This document shows positions 46,454 to 58,805 of a DNA stretch of 64,000 nucleotides, piece by piece; the first letter of the stretch is position 1, and the number at the start of each line of letters is the position of its first letter. The stretch is from Pteria penguin (lineage: Eukaryota; Mollusca; Bivalvia; Pterioida; Pteriidae). Made by a program: the position numbers and the translations under genes. The stretch covers positions 15,729,501 through 15,793,500 of the forward strand of contig CM068585.1 in the NCBI GenBank assembly GCA_035048485.1, written 5' to 3'. The notes under the pieces were generated by a model. It ran no database searches. It saw nothing but the letters and a program-made list of their open reading frames with translations, and was not told the origin of the DNA.

Positions 46454-47657
46454 GGTTCCGGGATCGTTCGTACTGATACGTTTTCGTACTGGGATTTTTC
46501 GTACGGGATCTTTCGTACTACTACCGGGATTATTCGTACGGATGTTAAAACTACATTCGTATGCTTAAAATATATACATATTAAATTATTTGAACTTTTT
46601 AGCTATGTTGTTGTTCATTCACGAACATTGCGTTTGAAATATTACGTACTTTGATGCGTGTTGATTCGTAAAAAAATATACATATAATATATAATCAAGG
46701 ACTTATAAACAATATAAGTTTGTTGGTGTCAAGCTGAGTTTATTATATGTTTTCTCAGTTACAATCACAAATGTTGCGTATGAAGTACTGTGCTGATTTT
46801 CGTACCGGGTATATATTACTCGTCCTTGAATTGCATCTGTAGATGAGCTTGGACAGTATTCAATGTATCATTAGATGAGATTGGACAGTAATTATCTAGC
46901 GTTAGCGTTACTAGTGTGTAGTGCTTATAAAGTTCTTATGGTGTGTGGGTATATTGTTTAGTGTCGACTTTTAACATTCATGTAATTTGAAAATATTATG
47001 CTTATTATTCTTTTAGTTTTTTTATGTTTGAAACTTGTGCTTAATATTATCATTTCATGTTTGTTGTTGTATGTAATAATCAAGTAATAGGCCTAATGAA
47101 TAAATTAAATCATAAACAGTACCGTATTTCTCGTTTTTTATAATTCACTGATTCCCCTACGAGCAATAGTCTAAGTCTTACTATGAACTAGTGCTTGTCA
47201 AAAGCAAAGAATAACAAAACAAACAGTTATCAAAGCACTTAGAAAATATGACGTTTCGGGAACGCGACGTTACGGGACCTACGTACATGTATACGAGATT
47301 TCGGGACCTAATATGCGATGTTTCGGTATTTAAATACGACGTTTCGGGATCTAATATTAATAATTATTAGATATGATAATATTTATTATAAATATATTTA
47401 TTTTTAATGTTATGTTTTGTGTAATCAAAATGCTAAAATTCAATCTGTTTTTCTTAACAATAATGTCAACTCATAGCTTAATATACATAATTACACATAA
47501 TGATATATATCAGTACGAACGATATACATAATTACACTTAATGATATATACCAGTACGAATGATCTCACTAATCAGTACGAAAGAACCCAATATTTCGTA
47601 CGAGCGGTACGAAAAATCCCAGTACGAAATCGTATCAGTACGAATGATCCCGACGCC
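46454..47657. mobile_element. Non-autonomous DNA transposon, 1.2 kb, 8-bp target duplication
   Basis: ATACAACC lies at 46446-46453 and 47658-47665. Terminal inverted repeats: GGTTCCGGGATCGTTCGTAC at left, inverse of GGCGTCGGGATCATTCGTAC at right, continuing TGATACG(T/A)TTTCGTACTGGG. TTCGTAC recurs many times at both ends. The interior has a second motif series GACGTTTCGGGACCTAAT (47250-47360). No coding frame. GG-ends with 8-bp duplication fit more than one superfamily. Confidence 0.8.
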
Positions 47658-47873
47658 ATACAACCGGTACATTAGGCTTAAGACCTACCATTGAAACGCC
47701 CAACTATAGTTCCCTGTAAATCGTAAAAAAGGAAAAGGTATGATATGTTTTCATCTCTGTATTTTGATAATTCTTTAGTTATCTAGCGGGTACATTCTAT
47801 CTCCAGTAATTTAGATAATCAGAGGAAATCTTGGCTAAATCCTCAATGTCAGTATGAAGTTTAGGCTACAGTA

Positions 47874-47968
47874 CACAGGCGCTTGTTTCATACACGACCA
47901 CATATATACGTAAATAAAATAATTTTTTTTTTACATATATATGGTCGTGTATGAAACAAGCGCCTGTG
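47874..47968. mobile_element. Foldback MITE, 95 bp
   Basis: Arms CACAGGCGCTTGTTTCATAC and GTATGAAACAAGCGCCTGTG are perfect inverses and continue ACGACCA(C/T)ATATATA to about 38 bp per arm, with an AT-rich loop. Flanks CTACAGTA and CTACAGAG share six bases. Confidence 0.85.
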
Positions 47969-48008
47969 CTACAGAGTACAGTATTATAATTACACTTTAC
48001 AGTATTAT

Positions 48009-48437
48009 CAGGTTGGGCACATGTTCAGAACGAGCTATAATAGCTCGATCTAGCTAGTATAGCTCGAATGAGCTATAATTTTTCTTATCTGAAAAATGAA
48101 AATTTCAGAATTTTAAAGAAACGGTTGCAAATCGCATTAGAAGTCAGTAAATGCCATAACTTTTGTAAAAGAACTTTCACTGCAAGATGTAAAAGATTGG
48201 AGAAACGGCACCAAGAAGTTTGCAAAGTTTTAAGGTGTGTTTTCTCATATTTGGTACGTATTGCTGCCAGGGTTCTTTTGCATAAATTCCATTATTTTCA
48301 GAGTACTAATGCGACTTTTAAACATTTTTTGAAAATTCATAAATTTTGATTGTTTACTTAAGAGAAATTATAGCTCAATAGAGCTATAATAGCTAGATCG
48401 AGCTATTATAGCTTGTTCTGAACATGTGCCCGACCTG
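48009..48437. mobile_element. MITE, 429 bp, ~70-bp terminal inverted repeats
   Basis: Left end CAGGTTGGGCACATGTTCAG, right end the inverse of CAGGTCGGGCACATGTTCAG. Arms continue through repeated GAGCTATAATAGCTC palindromes. ATTAT is present immediately outside both ends. The 93-codon open frame inside has no recognised domain. Confidence 0.85.
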
Positions 48438-48532
48438 ATTATTTAATAATAATTTATTATACTGTCCCCTAAGGTAAAAAATGACAGCCAGAAAGCGGCG
48501 CTTGAATCAGTATTTATACATGTTCTAATGAA

Positions 48533-49340
48533 ACCGTATTTACTCGAATATAATACGCACCCGAGTATAATACGCACCCCTAAAAATGACCTCGAAAATC
48601 ATGAAAAAACATTTAACTCCATGTATAATACACAGGGGGAAAATCCAAAACAAGATGTCAATTTCGTGTTGAAGCAACAAGACCGCGAGCTGAAATTGCT
48701 TTGCCGTATACTTTTTACAATGTAATCGTGTAATGTGCATTATTTATTTATTATCAAAAGTGGCATAGAACGACCAGCCTTTATTTATCGTGTGATATCA
48801 ACGCTTTTCTCTCTTTCATTTCATTTACAATGAAACTCGCATAGACTTCAAATGTCTTAACTAGTACACTCATCCCAAACGATCGTTTCATTTTTTTCTC
48901 TCTCGTTAGAATGAACGTGTGTCTACTGTACTACGTGAACTTTATGCAGAGATCGCAAATGTTTGTGAAGACAAAGTATATAAAGAATGAATGAATGAGT
49001 GTTATCTAAACTGTTGATGCTCGTGCCGTTACGGTCAAGTAGTTTCACCTGTTGCGTAACTATTGATTAAACAATGAAGGATAAATCATTACCCGTACAA
49101 TCTGCTAATCATAAACCATTGCTAAATAACACAGCGCAAGTATTCTATCGTGTTAATTGCATGGCACACTGTAGACATTACTCCAGTTATCTGACACACG
49201 CACCCCTCTAAATCTGCCACTGAAGCTTAAAAACATGGAAAAAAAATTTCCAGAATTCTAACCCTATGTATAACACACAGTGCAAAAATGATGAGTCAAA
49301 TTGGCTAAAAAACTGTGTGTATTAATCGAGTAAATACGGT
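48533..49340. mobile_element. Non-autonomous element with CCGTATTTACTCGA ends, ~0.8 kb
   Basis: Left end CCGTATTTACTCGAATATAA, then TACGCACCC twice; right end TAATCGAGTAAATACGG. Subterminal TATAATACGCAC and TATAACACACA motifs are inverted between the halves. End style resembles pogo/Tigger-type elements (inference). Interior non-coding. Confidence 0.7.
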
Positions 49341-49404
49341 AAATAAAGGACAATAGAGCACCAGCATGTTAAACAAATGTGTAACCTTTTGATATCTGTA
49401 CTCA

Positions 49405-49935
49405 GAATTTCATTCAAGCATGTTTAAAAGGGCCAACAAACACAAATTGGAATGGCAAAACTCGCAGACAGTTTGTTCGCCATGTTGATTCAACTTTGGC
49501 AAGGTATAAAGACAAGACAGGTACAATGATTGACAAGATTGACAAGATCGTGGTAAAAAAGGAATATTAAATCCATGAAATGGAATAAATATTTGATGTT
49601 TTTTGTTTATAGTCATAGAATAGAATTACGTGCCACACCTACTGTGACATGGGACCCCGGTTTTTACTTTCTTATCCGAAAGGCAGAACACCAATGTGGG
49701 AAGTGAACCTGGGACCTCTGGATTACGAGCCGAGCACCTCATCCACTAGGCGACACCGGCTTGAACTACCATTCAGAATCTTTCTAACATTATCCAAGCA
49801 AACAATGAAAACTCTGTTTATGTGTATAAACCTGTAACAGATTGCTGGCAAGCAAACTGTCGGCGAGTTGTGCTGTTCAAATTTGCGTTTGTAGGCACTT
49901 TTAAACATGCTTGAATGAAATTTTGAGGAGAGGAC
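49405..49935. repeat. Inverted ~80-bp arms flanking a SINE fragment
   Basis: Left arm from 49406: AATTTCATTCAAGCATGTTT, AAAAGGGCCAACAAACACAAA. The right arm, minus strand from about 49932, has the same opening and then AAAAGTGCCTACAAACGCAAA. About 80% identity by eye. The SINE fragment at 49630-49766 lies between. Confidence 0.65.
49630..49766 (-). mobile_element. Partial SINE, minus orientation
   Basis: Contains ACGTGCCAC, TGTGACATGGGACC, TCCGAAAGGCAG and the head end CATCCACTAGGCGACACCGG. The tail half is missing. Confidence 0.75.
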
Positions 49936-49940
49936 ACATA

Positions 49941-52267
49941 TCAAAAACATTATTTTACCTGCTGGTTCCTTATTTTCCTCAGATTATCATCATAATTTGT
50001 AAGAAATATTGATTCAAATGGCTGCATTCTGACTGTCATTTCTTACCATAGGTGAAAGATGAAATACAGGCATTTGGATAGTTATGTTGTCATGTAACAC
50101 AGTGCCTGTGGTCAGTCTATGCATGGAAGCATGATTAAACTATCTATCTATCTTTACTGTTTGCCCTCAGTTAGAGTACTCTGAACAGAGTGCACTGCAG
50201 GTTAAGAGTAATTTGGTAATTCAATGGATTTGTGAAAAATTCAAATAGACACCTGGTCTACAGAGATGTATATTCTGGAGCGAATTTCATATAGCATTTG
50301 TCTGTAATGAACAAGTTCACATATATCCCAAATATGTACTACCTTCATCAGGCCATTCAAGGATAAAATCATAATTCTGCTCATTTTTCATTATGAGAGA
50401 AACATAGGTTTTTGGCCATTTTCAATGAGAGAATTTACCAAATGTTGAATTTCTGAGATGTTTTATAAGTGCATAACATGAGTACAGTTCTTCAAGTTAT
50501 ATCCGATGCACAAGTAAATAACATGCTTGTATCACACCATCACATCAATAAAGCTACAAATTCATAACGCCCCTTCAAGGAATGTCTGATTTGTGCGCCG
50601 AATGTAGGTCACGTGGGTTTGTCAAGACTGCATGGTGACTCATTCACTACTGAACCGTTGAACTTCATGGACGTGTTGGAAATGTCTGTAAACTATAACT
50701 TCAATGTAGACTTAGATGAATTCAAACTAAAAAAAGTGGAAAATATGCAGTGCAGAACTACAAATTTCAAGGATCTAGACTTATCAAATGTGACTGATGA
50801 TGACATTCAGTGATTCACTTAACCCTAGTGTGTGATGAAAAAGTAGAGCCAGAATTTTTTTAAAAGAAACCGAGGATCAATTTTCACAAGCATGTGAGAA
50901 CATTGAATTAGAAGTCAAAGTTAGCACCAGTCTTGAAGAGCTTGTAAATAACAGAGGATGTTAATCTGAAAATTGAACATGAATTTGGACGATTTGGAAA
51001 TGCAACAGACAGTGATATCCAGTTTCCTTTCAAATTTTTTTTGTTTTACGTCAAGTAATGATTATTTCATATATATTCTCAAACCGAAGCGTCTACCATC
51101 TGAGCCACGCAGCATTTACTTTTAGAGTTAATACACTCTCAAAAGTGCAGTAACTCCCAAAACTGGGAAGTTTTGGAACGGTGATGCTCGGCCCCTTACA
51201 TGTTTAGTAGGATTTTTTGGACCGATAGTTAATGTAAGAGACATAGGTAAGGTGTGATACAAAATATTATGATAATAGAATCTCTTGTAAATTTGGCAGT
51301 CCAAAATTATCCCTCCTTCATACTTGAGGTCAAAATTTGTTTTAAACCTGTTTGAGTATACATTTGATTAAATATTTAGGGATCATAGTTTTTATACTTC
51401 CATTTTCAGCATACATGTATTTCGTTAAATGAAGTACACAAAGAATGGTGGAGTTTATTATTTTTGAACTCTTCCATGGCACGTGCACAATAACCACGGA
51501 CCTAATACATGAAGCTTTGCTTAGTAATGTGAAGTGGGCGTGGCATGTGCGCCTTTAGTTTAATGATGTTAGGAGAATTTAATAAATTGTTAGCTTACAA
51601 ATCAGATTTATTTTGGGAATGAAAATATTTAAGGAATGAGAATTCGATTTGTAGGCCTTTAAACTGTTGGTGAAAGAACGAAACATTCAGAAGAATTTCT
51701 GTTGTTCTACTTGTATTCCTGACGTCATAAACCATTTGATACATCATTTGTCGCAGATTTCTTGGACCTCAGGTGATGTCGTCACAATATAAAATTGCGT
51801 TTAGTGGAAGGGTGAGTGGGAATGTAAGGAATGTCTTATTGTTGGTGCTGGCTTTTCGATTCTTGGAGATTTTGCACGTGACAAGCTGGTTTCATTTTCC
51901 ATGAACACCAATAGTAAGACACTTAAATGTGCCGACAGCATGGCCAGAGACTTTAGTATTTACTGTCCAGTTATTCCGCCCTTCTGTCACAGAATTGGTT
52001 TTGGGATAATATCTCAAGTTCTGTGCATCCTGTCCAAACTAAATTTGGATATATGGCTATTCATGAAAAGGGGAAGTTATCTCTTTATTTTTTGTTCAAC
52101 ATGTCGGGGTCACTATTGGTATATATGGATTGCAGTTACTGGTTTTCTATTAATAACTGATGTTGCTTTCTTCCTACCTATATCTTATTCCTAAGCAGAT
52201 TTTGGTTGCCTTTAATTCGTTTCACACGTCGGCAGTACGTTCAGTCTAGACTTCGAGAAAAGTTTTT
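49941..52267. other. Intergenic; decayed repeats and one short open frame
   Basis: An open frame at 50613-50813 reads MGLSRLHGDSFTTEPLNFMD then SNVTDDDIQ. A related phrase, NATDSDIQ, occurs in a broken frame near 51000, suggesting a decayed duplicated coding sequence of unknown type. 51050-51150 contains a tRNA-like fragment (CATCTGAGCCACGCAGC). 51930-52160 is a copy of the 430-1140 repeat family. Confidence 0.35.
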
Positions 52268-52534
52268 GGTTGATTGATTGATTATTGTTTTACATCACTT
52301 CACCTTTTTTCACGTATATGGCGACGGCATCTGCCTGATGCATTGCATACAAATTTCTACCTTTGCAACGGACCCACCTGAAGCAGTGAGAGACCTTTTA
52401 CGTGCCACGCGTACCGTGACACGGAACATCGGTTTTGTCTCATCCGAAAGACAACACCGGTGTGCTCAGGGCAGGAATCGATCCCGGGACCTCTAGGTCA
52501 TGAGCCGAGCACCTCATCCACTAGGCCAACCGGC
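52268..52534 (-). mobile_element. tRNA-derived SINE, minus orientation
   Basis: Tail TGATTGATTGATTATTG at left; body GGCATCTGCCTGATGCATTG and GTCTCATCCGAAAGAC; head B box on minus strand GGGATCGATTCCTG; ends CTAGGCCAACCGGC. Target duplication not clear. Confidence 0.85.
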
Positions 52535-52939
52535 TTTTCGTGCAAGTAAGTTGGGCCAATTTATTATGGTGCGAAAGGCCCTTTAATATTATACAGAAGG
52601 TAATAAATGAAGGCCTCAAAATTATAGCTATATTTATTATTTGTATGTAGAAAGAATTTACATGGAAAGAATTTAGCATACATGTACATGTCAAAATGAA
52701 TGACTTCTAGTAGAGAAATATATTTACACCATATTTGGATATGCAGTTTCCACACCCTTTCGTTTGTGTTACAATACGTCAGAAGAAAATTTGCAAAAAT
52801 TGTAAGATATACTGGGGACTGGTTAAGGGATAGATCCCCCCTTTTTGACACAAATTGTTTAATTCTAGTACTTAAAGTTGTTTATTTATTAATCAATCAG
52901 TTAATCAATCTAGTGACGACCATTTATTGGGTTTGGGGT

Positions 52940-53460
52940 TTTTATGCCCCCACCCCCACCGCCCGCCATATATGGCGGAGGGGGCATATACACAAGTAGT
53001 ATTGGGCCTCGTCATCATTCCGTCATGATACAGCTTGTCTTGCAACTTCTCTCAAACCCTTGGGAGGATTTTAATGAAACTTGGTACAACTACAAACAAA
53101 AATCGTTGTAGATGTGCATATTGTAATGGGAATTCTGACCAAAACATTTTGAGGAGTTATGGCCTTTTTATATAGATTTTTATGCATATTATAATCTATA
53201 GTAAATTCACTTTACCTGCGTAACTCCTCCTCCATAACCCTTAGGATGATTTCAATGAAACTTGGTACATGTACAAAGATCACAATATATAGATACATGT
53301 GCATATTGTAAGGGGAATCCTGTCCTAAACTTTTTAAAGGAGTTATGGCCCTTGGACTACATGTGCTGTTCAAAAATGTCGTTTGAAAAAATGGCTGCCA
53401 GCGGGGACATTTGTGGCGTAGCGACACGTATAGTTCTAATAAAATTAGGGATTCGTCATT
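52940..53460. repeat. Interspersed repeat with two ~180-bp units and a palindromic edge
   Basis: Left edge has the palindrome CCGCCATATATGGCGG then AGGGGGCATA. Units share ATTTCAATGAAACTTGGTAC, GTGCATATTGTAAGGGGAAT and GGAGTTATGGCC. Common molluscan intergenic repeat style. Confidence 0.6.
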
Positions 53461-53709
53461 GTAAATAACTTAATTACTTTAATTAAAACCCTGTGATCAA
53501 CATCTATGACAAAGGGAAACGAAGCATAATCCACCCAATTAATAAACTTTAATAGTTTGTTCAATAAAACTTTCGCAGTCGCGTTTTCCCCGAGATTTAG
53601 CGTAAATATATCATAAGGCAAACGCGATATAAATTGATTACGTGTGCATCTACCACTAGCGTGTCTCCATCCTCGGGTATATAAGATTAGATTCTTCTTT
53701 CTTTAATTC

Positions 53710-53962
53710 TTGTTTTTACGTCACACCAAGATTATTTCGCTTATATGGAGACGGCATCTGCCTGATGATATACACAGAAAGTTAGGCCTATACAACATAC
53801 CCACCCGGAGGTGTGAGGAATATTGTATGTGCCACGCTTACCGTGACATAGGATCTCAGTTTTTACCGTCTCATCCGAAAGTCAGGACACCGACGAGTCA
53901 GTAGCGGGACTCGAACCCGAGACCTCTCCATTAAATATCCTACCGATTGAGATACGCCCGCT
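53710..53962 (-). mobile_element. tRNA-derived SINE, minus orientation
   Basis: Body GACGGCATCTGCCTGATG and GTCTCATCCGAAAGTCAGG. Head on minus strand has B box GGTTCGAGTCC; it ends near ATTGAGATACGCCCGC. Confidence 0.85.
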
Positions 53963-54954
53963 CTATTGGGTTACAAGGATTTTTTTTTTACATATTTAAA
54001 TACATGTAAATATAAACAGGAATGTGACCGGGTCTGAAATATTGCAGTTGACGTTGTTGTATACAGGATGTGGTTGACATTTCGTATACTAGTACCAATA
54101 GGTACACAATGACTATATTGAGATTGGGTTATGTGTTGTAGCTAAGCTATCGTATCTGTATCCTACTCGACGTGACTAGATTTACACATCACATATGACA
54201 AGATTCACTTGGGAAAGAACAAATATAAGTATGTATATGTAGAGACGGGACACGAGGGATCTTTGATTGATTGACATGATTGTACTGAAATTCTCCGGCC
54301 AAATTTCAACCAGCCAGGATATACACACACATATATTCGTCTCCCGGAAGTAAACACTTCATTTCAACTCTGTATAGTGTAGCATTGGGAAATTTTTATC
54401 GGATTAGAGGAGAAATAAATTTTACTTACGACGTCAATTTTCGTATGTTGAATTTATTGTTCGGTACGTGTATATTATGCTTTAGACAAATTCATGTAAG
54501 TTGACTTTTTCACTTTAGTTTGTTTTAACATTCTGTATACAAATTTATTCGAATATAAAGACCGCTGACGTTGTCTCATATTCATGATATTGATCAATTC
54601 ACCCACGTACATTCGTGCTTAAAAGACAAAGAAAAACTTGCCTGTGTTTGGGAAATTTTGGTAGTTTCAGTGATTTGGAAGTTTGACAGCTGTTATATAT
54701 GTATAGAAAAATATGGATTATATATCATGTGTGTGAAGACGGGTTTGCAGACAATAATAAATGACGGAAATCAAGATGCGCAGGTACTTTTTATACGCCC
54801 GTCGTAGACGGACTATTATGGTATGACATTGTGTGTCTGTGGGCCTGTGGGTCTGTCCGCACCTTGTTAACAAGGTATAGACCATACCGTTTAGACTAGG
54901 ACTTTTAAACTTGGTACACTTATTTCTAATGTCAGGAGAACGAACCCTATTGAT

Positions 54955-56125
54955 TTTCAATATCATGGTCAAAGGTCAAGGTCATATTGGGAAAAAGGGT
55001 CAGATCTGCAAGGTGAAGGTCACAGTGCTTGTGTCAGTTAACTTCTTTTCCAGACTATAACTTTTTGCCCTTTGCATGGATTCGAATAATATTTCACTGC
55101 ATTGTCGCCCAGGACTCAAATGTGTGTCATGAACTTGAACTGATTTCATATATGCAAGGTCAAGGTCTTGCTACATATGATGGTTAAATCTTTGTCCAAG
55201 CCATAGCTTTTTAACCTTTAAATGGATTGGAATGATATTTCAGAGGGCGTGACCTAGTAGTATCGTGCTCGCCACCTGATCGGGAGGCCGGGGTTCGAGT
55301 CCCGCTCTATTCATGCCGGTGTCCCGTCTTTCGGATGAGACAGTAAAAACCAAGGCCCCAAGTCGTGGTATACATGGCACATGAGAGATCCCTCACTGCT
55401 TCGGTTGGGTCTGTTGCAAAGGTAAAAATTTGTATGCTCTGCATCAGGCAGATGCGGTCACCATATACGTAAAATATTTGTGGTGTGATGTTAAACAAAA
55501 ATCAATCAATCAATCAATAGAATGATATTTCACAGAATGTTGCCTTGGACCTAAGGGTTTGTCATGATCTTGAACCAAGGTCATATTGACAAGATCAAGG
55601 CCACAATTCATATGACAGGTTAATGTTTTTTATGGTCTGTAACTTTTTTCCCATTGCATGGATTTGTATAATATTTCACAAAAATTTTGCCCAAGACCCA
55701 GGGTTGTGTCTTTACCTCTAGTCAAGGTCATATCTGCCTGCTCAAGGTCACAGTGCACAGGATTGGTAAGTCTTTGCCCATGCCATATTTTTTCACCCCT
55801 TGCATGGATATGAATATTTCGCAGAATTTTTGCCCAGGACCCAAAATTTGGTCAAGGTTACAATGCATATGATGGGTTGTTCCTTGACTAGGCCATAACT
55901 TTTTATCCCTAAAATTGATTTAAATTTTATTTCACAAAAAAATTGCCCAGGTCCATAGGGTGGGTCATGACCTTGAATCAAGGTCATATCTGAAAGATCA
56001 AGGTCACAGTGCTTATGTAAGGTAAATCTTTGTTTGGGCCTTAAGTTTGTACATTATTTGAATAATTTTTTTCACAGAATTGTTGCCCAGGTGTGTCATG
56101 ACTTTGAACCAAGGTCAGATTTCAC
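54955..56125 (+). repeat. ~150-bp interspersed/tandem units with CAAGGTCA, split by a SINE
   Basis: About six units share AGGTCAAGGTCA, TTTGCATGGAT, AATATTTCAC and GCCCAGGACCC. Interrupted at 55243-55515 by a SINE. Confidence 0.7.
55243..55515 (+). mobile_element. tRNA-derived SINE, 273 bp, 13-bp target duplication
   Basis: GAATGATATTTCA flanks it (55230-55242, 55516-55528). B box GGTTCGAGTCC, body GTCTTTCGGATGAGACAGTA and CATCAGGCAGATGCGGTCA, tail ATCAATCAATCAAT. The best-preserved copy of the longer SINE family here, and plus-oriented. Confidence 0.95.
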
Positions 56126-56419
56126 TATCAGCATTATCGTAGAAGAGTTTTACCTCTTTAATGTAATTTAACAGAAAATTAGGGATACAGTTTTGATGCC
56201 TTAAATATGGAGGGAAGAAAATTTCTCTGTACATTCACTTTAGATGTTAAACCCTCTTGAAATTAAGCAACAGATGTATTATGCTACATTAGGCATTGCT
56301 GTTGTTGACTGTGTAATAATAGGTACACATTTCCTATGGGTGTCGTATCTTTACTTTTTATGTACAATCAGAGAAATTAACTATCCTTTGAAGTACATGT
56401 AAATGTAAGCAGTTTTGGG

Positions 56420-57010
56420 AGTTACCTTCATAACAGTCGTCATATGAGAACTTGTCATGTATATATGAAATCGTTCATCTACTTGTTTTCATATGATACT
56501 GTCAGTATCTAATGTTTATATGAAATTGCACATTCACTCTTCATATGAAATCATCCTTCATACGTGTTTGTATAAGGTATTCAATCCTCCGTGTTAATAC
56601 AGTTTATAAGATAGTCCCTCCATTCATCTTTTATGAGATTGTCTATCATGTTTAATTAAAAAAGACTGTCTCCCCCTCTTGTTTACATCATCTATCATGT
56701 TTAATTAAAAACGACTGTCTCCTCCTCTTGTTTACATTTGATTGTCTATCCATTCTGCTTTGGATTAGATCGTCCATTCGTCAGATATTAATGTAAGAGT
56801 GTCCATCTGTCTCCATGTTTAAATATGATCATCCATCTAATTGTTACCATCAGATAATACATCCCTCATGTCTCTACATTGTATATGAGATCCTGTATTC
56901 TGCATTTATATCATATTTATGATGTCATTTATCCACTCTTCAGATGAAGTTGTCTATCTGTCCAGTGTCATATTTGTTATTCTTCCTTTGTTATATTTGT
57001 CAATCATCTG
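56420..57010. repeat. Degenerate ~55-bp repeats
   Basis: Loose recurrence of CATATGA(A/G)AT(T/C)GT and CATCTATCATGTTTAATTAA (the latter twice, 56645-56720). Old tandem array, poorly conserved. Confidence 0.45.
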
Positions 57011-57207
57011 TTTGAAGATAATTGTATGAGTGAGTTTACCAAGTTTTCTAAATGGTAACTGAATTCTGTTCACATCTCTAAATTTGTGTGTAAAGTGAAA
57101 CTTCGTGATGAAACAAATAGATTATATGTTTCAGAATTGCAATATACATATATAGTGTACAAATTCTTCCAATATTAGATACAGTCTGCAGAAATAAGCA
57201 TGATATA

Positions 57208-57241
57208 TATATATATAAAGTATATATATACATGTATATAT
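57208..57241. repeat. (TA)n microsatellite
   Basis: Alternating TA with interruptions, about 100 bp before the UGDH coding exon. Confidence 0.8.
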
Positions 57242-57340
57242 AAAAAATCAGTGGTTGATCTGCTTATGTAACTTGTTTGAACTTTTGCTTTACTGATTGT
57301 ATATTGACTTTATTTTGATGTACTTTACAGATTATTTGAC

Positions 57341-57502
57341 ATGTCACATATTAAGAAGGTTTGCTGTATAGGGGCAGGATATGTAGGAGGACCAACCTGT
57401 ACAGTGATAGCCCAGAAATGTCCAGATGTCACTGTCACTGTGGTAGATCTCAGCAAAGACAGAATTGACCAATGGAACTCCGATGAATTACCTATTTTTG
57501 AG
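57341..57502 (+). CDS. UGDH: UGDH exon with start codon (residues 1-54)
   Basis: UDP-glucose 6-dehydrogenase oxidises UDP-glucose to UDP-glucuronate with 2 NAD+, in the cytosol, supplying glycosaminoglycan synthesis and glucuronidation. This exon encodes [20 protein letters not shown], with the Rossmann GxGxxG at residues 11-16, then [19 protein letters not shown] and PIFE, nearly co-linear with human UGDH. ATG has G at -3. An acceptor TTTACAG ends at 57330, ten bases before the ATG, so an upstream non-coding first exon is likely. Donor GTTAGA follows 57502, phase 0. The six exons seen code 302 of about 490 residues; the rest (C-terminal UDP-binding domain) must be beyond 64000. Confidence 0.97.
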
Positions 57503-57865
57503 GTTAGAAGAAATTTGAGTAGAAATTTACAGTCTACAGACATTGCTTTAAGTAAGTTAAGTTAAAGTTATTGTACTAACTAAATTGTTAACACAGAAAG
57601 GGAAATACATCATTACATGTATCTTTGTTGTTTGGTTTGACATGCCTCTGATGCCAGGGACATAAAGTTGGAGCCTGTACGATGTATCAAGAATGAACTT
57701 GGCATGCAAATGTTACCTTCCTTCCAATATAGAGGCTGCTAAGAAAGTAGCAGGGAAGGTAGATGTGATCAAATTCTTTATTGTTTTATATAATATATTG
57801 ATATATCTACTGAGCTTTTGTATTATGTATAGGTGGTAATTAACATTTTTACTTCATGTTTTTAG

Positions 57866-58003
57866 CCTGGACTGGACGAGATAGTCAGAGAGTGTCGAGG
57901 GAAAAACCTCTTCTTTTCTACGGAGGTGGATAAAGGTATTCAAGAGGCAGATCTCATCTTTATCTGTGTTAACACACCCACTAAAACCTTTGGTCTAGGA
58001 AAG
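57866..58003 (+). CDS. UGDH: UGDH exon (residues 55-100)
   Basis: Encodes [20 protein letters not shown] then [25 protein letters not shown] is the conserved family motif near the NAD site. Acceptor TAG is at 57863-57865; donor GTAGGC follows 58003. Phase 0. Confidence 0.97.
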
Positions 58004-58468
58004 GTAGGCATGTCCCCATTGAAAGAACATTCTTGCTCCTCCTTAAATTAGTTGCTTTATTTACTCCTATAATCTTGTTTAGAAATATATTTTCCAAAAT
58101 TTGAAATGGAAGAAAAGTAATCTTACTGATTGTAAGTCCCATTCAAGTATATATTAACAAAATACAAAAAAGTTCATGTCAAAGTACATGATTATTGTAC
58201 TTCTTACTGTAAATCACTGTATTTCTGTGATTTTGATTATGCCAGAATTTCATTTTGGAGTTATTTGCAAGATGTATTTTTTTTGTCCTTTTGGAGAAGC
58301 AATATCCATTTCTTATTTGAATAGTAATTTAAAAGTAAATTGTGGCTTGCTATCATGGAGGACATTATTTATGCAAGAAACTGTTGTTAAGAATTTACAC
58401 AAAATTAAGATCCTCTTATATTAAAGATGATTGACAATACTTGTGATTCCTTGAAGTTGTGCTTATTG

Positions 58469-58561
58469 AGAGTGTACTGCAGTCTGTACTGAGTGTACTG
58501 CAGTCTGTACTCAGTGTACTGCAGTCTGTACTCAGTGTACTGCAGTCTGTACTCCGTGCAC
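58469..58561. repeat. 22-bp minisatellite, about 4 copies
   Basis: Unit GTGTACTGCAGTCTGTACTC; UGDH intron. Confidence 0.88.
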
Positions 58562-58805
58562 TGACATTATTTTTCATTTCAGTGCTTCCATACTAAAAAT
58601 TTATCTACAATTTTAAACTGCTAAGATTCCATTAATGGCTTCAGTCATTTAATTCTGTCATATTAACCTTAAAACAGCAAGTACTGAGAGTATTTTGCAG
58701 GTTTATAAATAATATATTTTATATTCATGTAAAGAATAATAGGAAATTCATAAATATGTACATGTTGTATAATGCTTACCCATATGAATCATGCTTTCCT
58801 TGCAG

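Noticed and set aside
48068..48349. 93-codon basic open frame
   Set aside because: Fills the interior of a 429-bp MITE; too small for a transposase and without known motifs.
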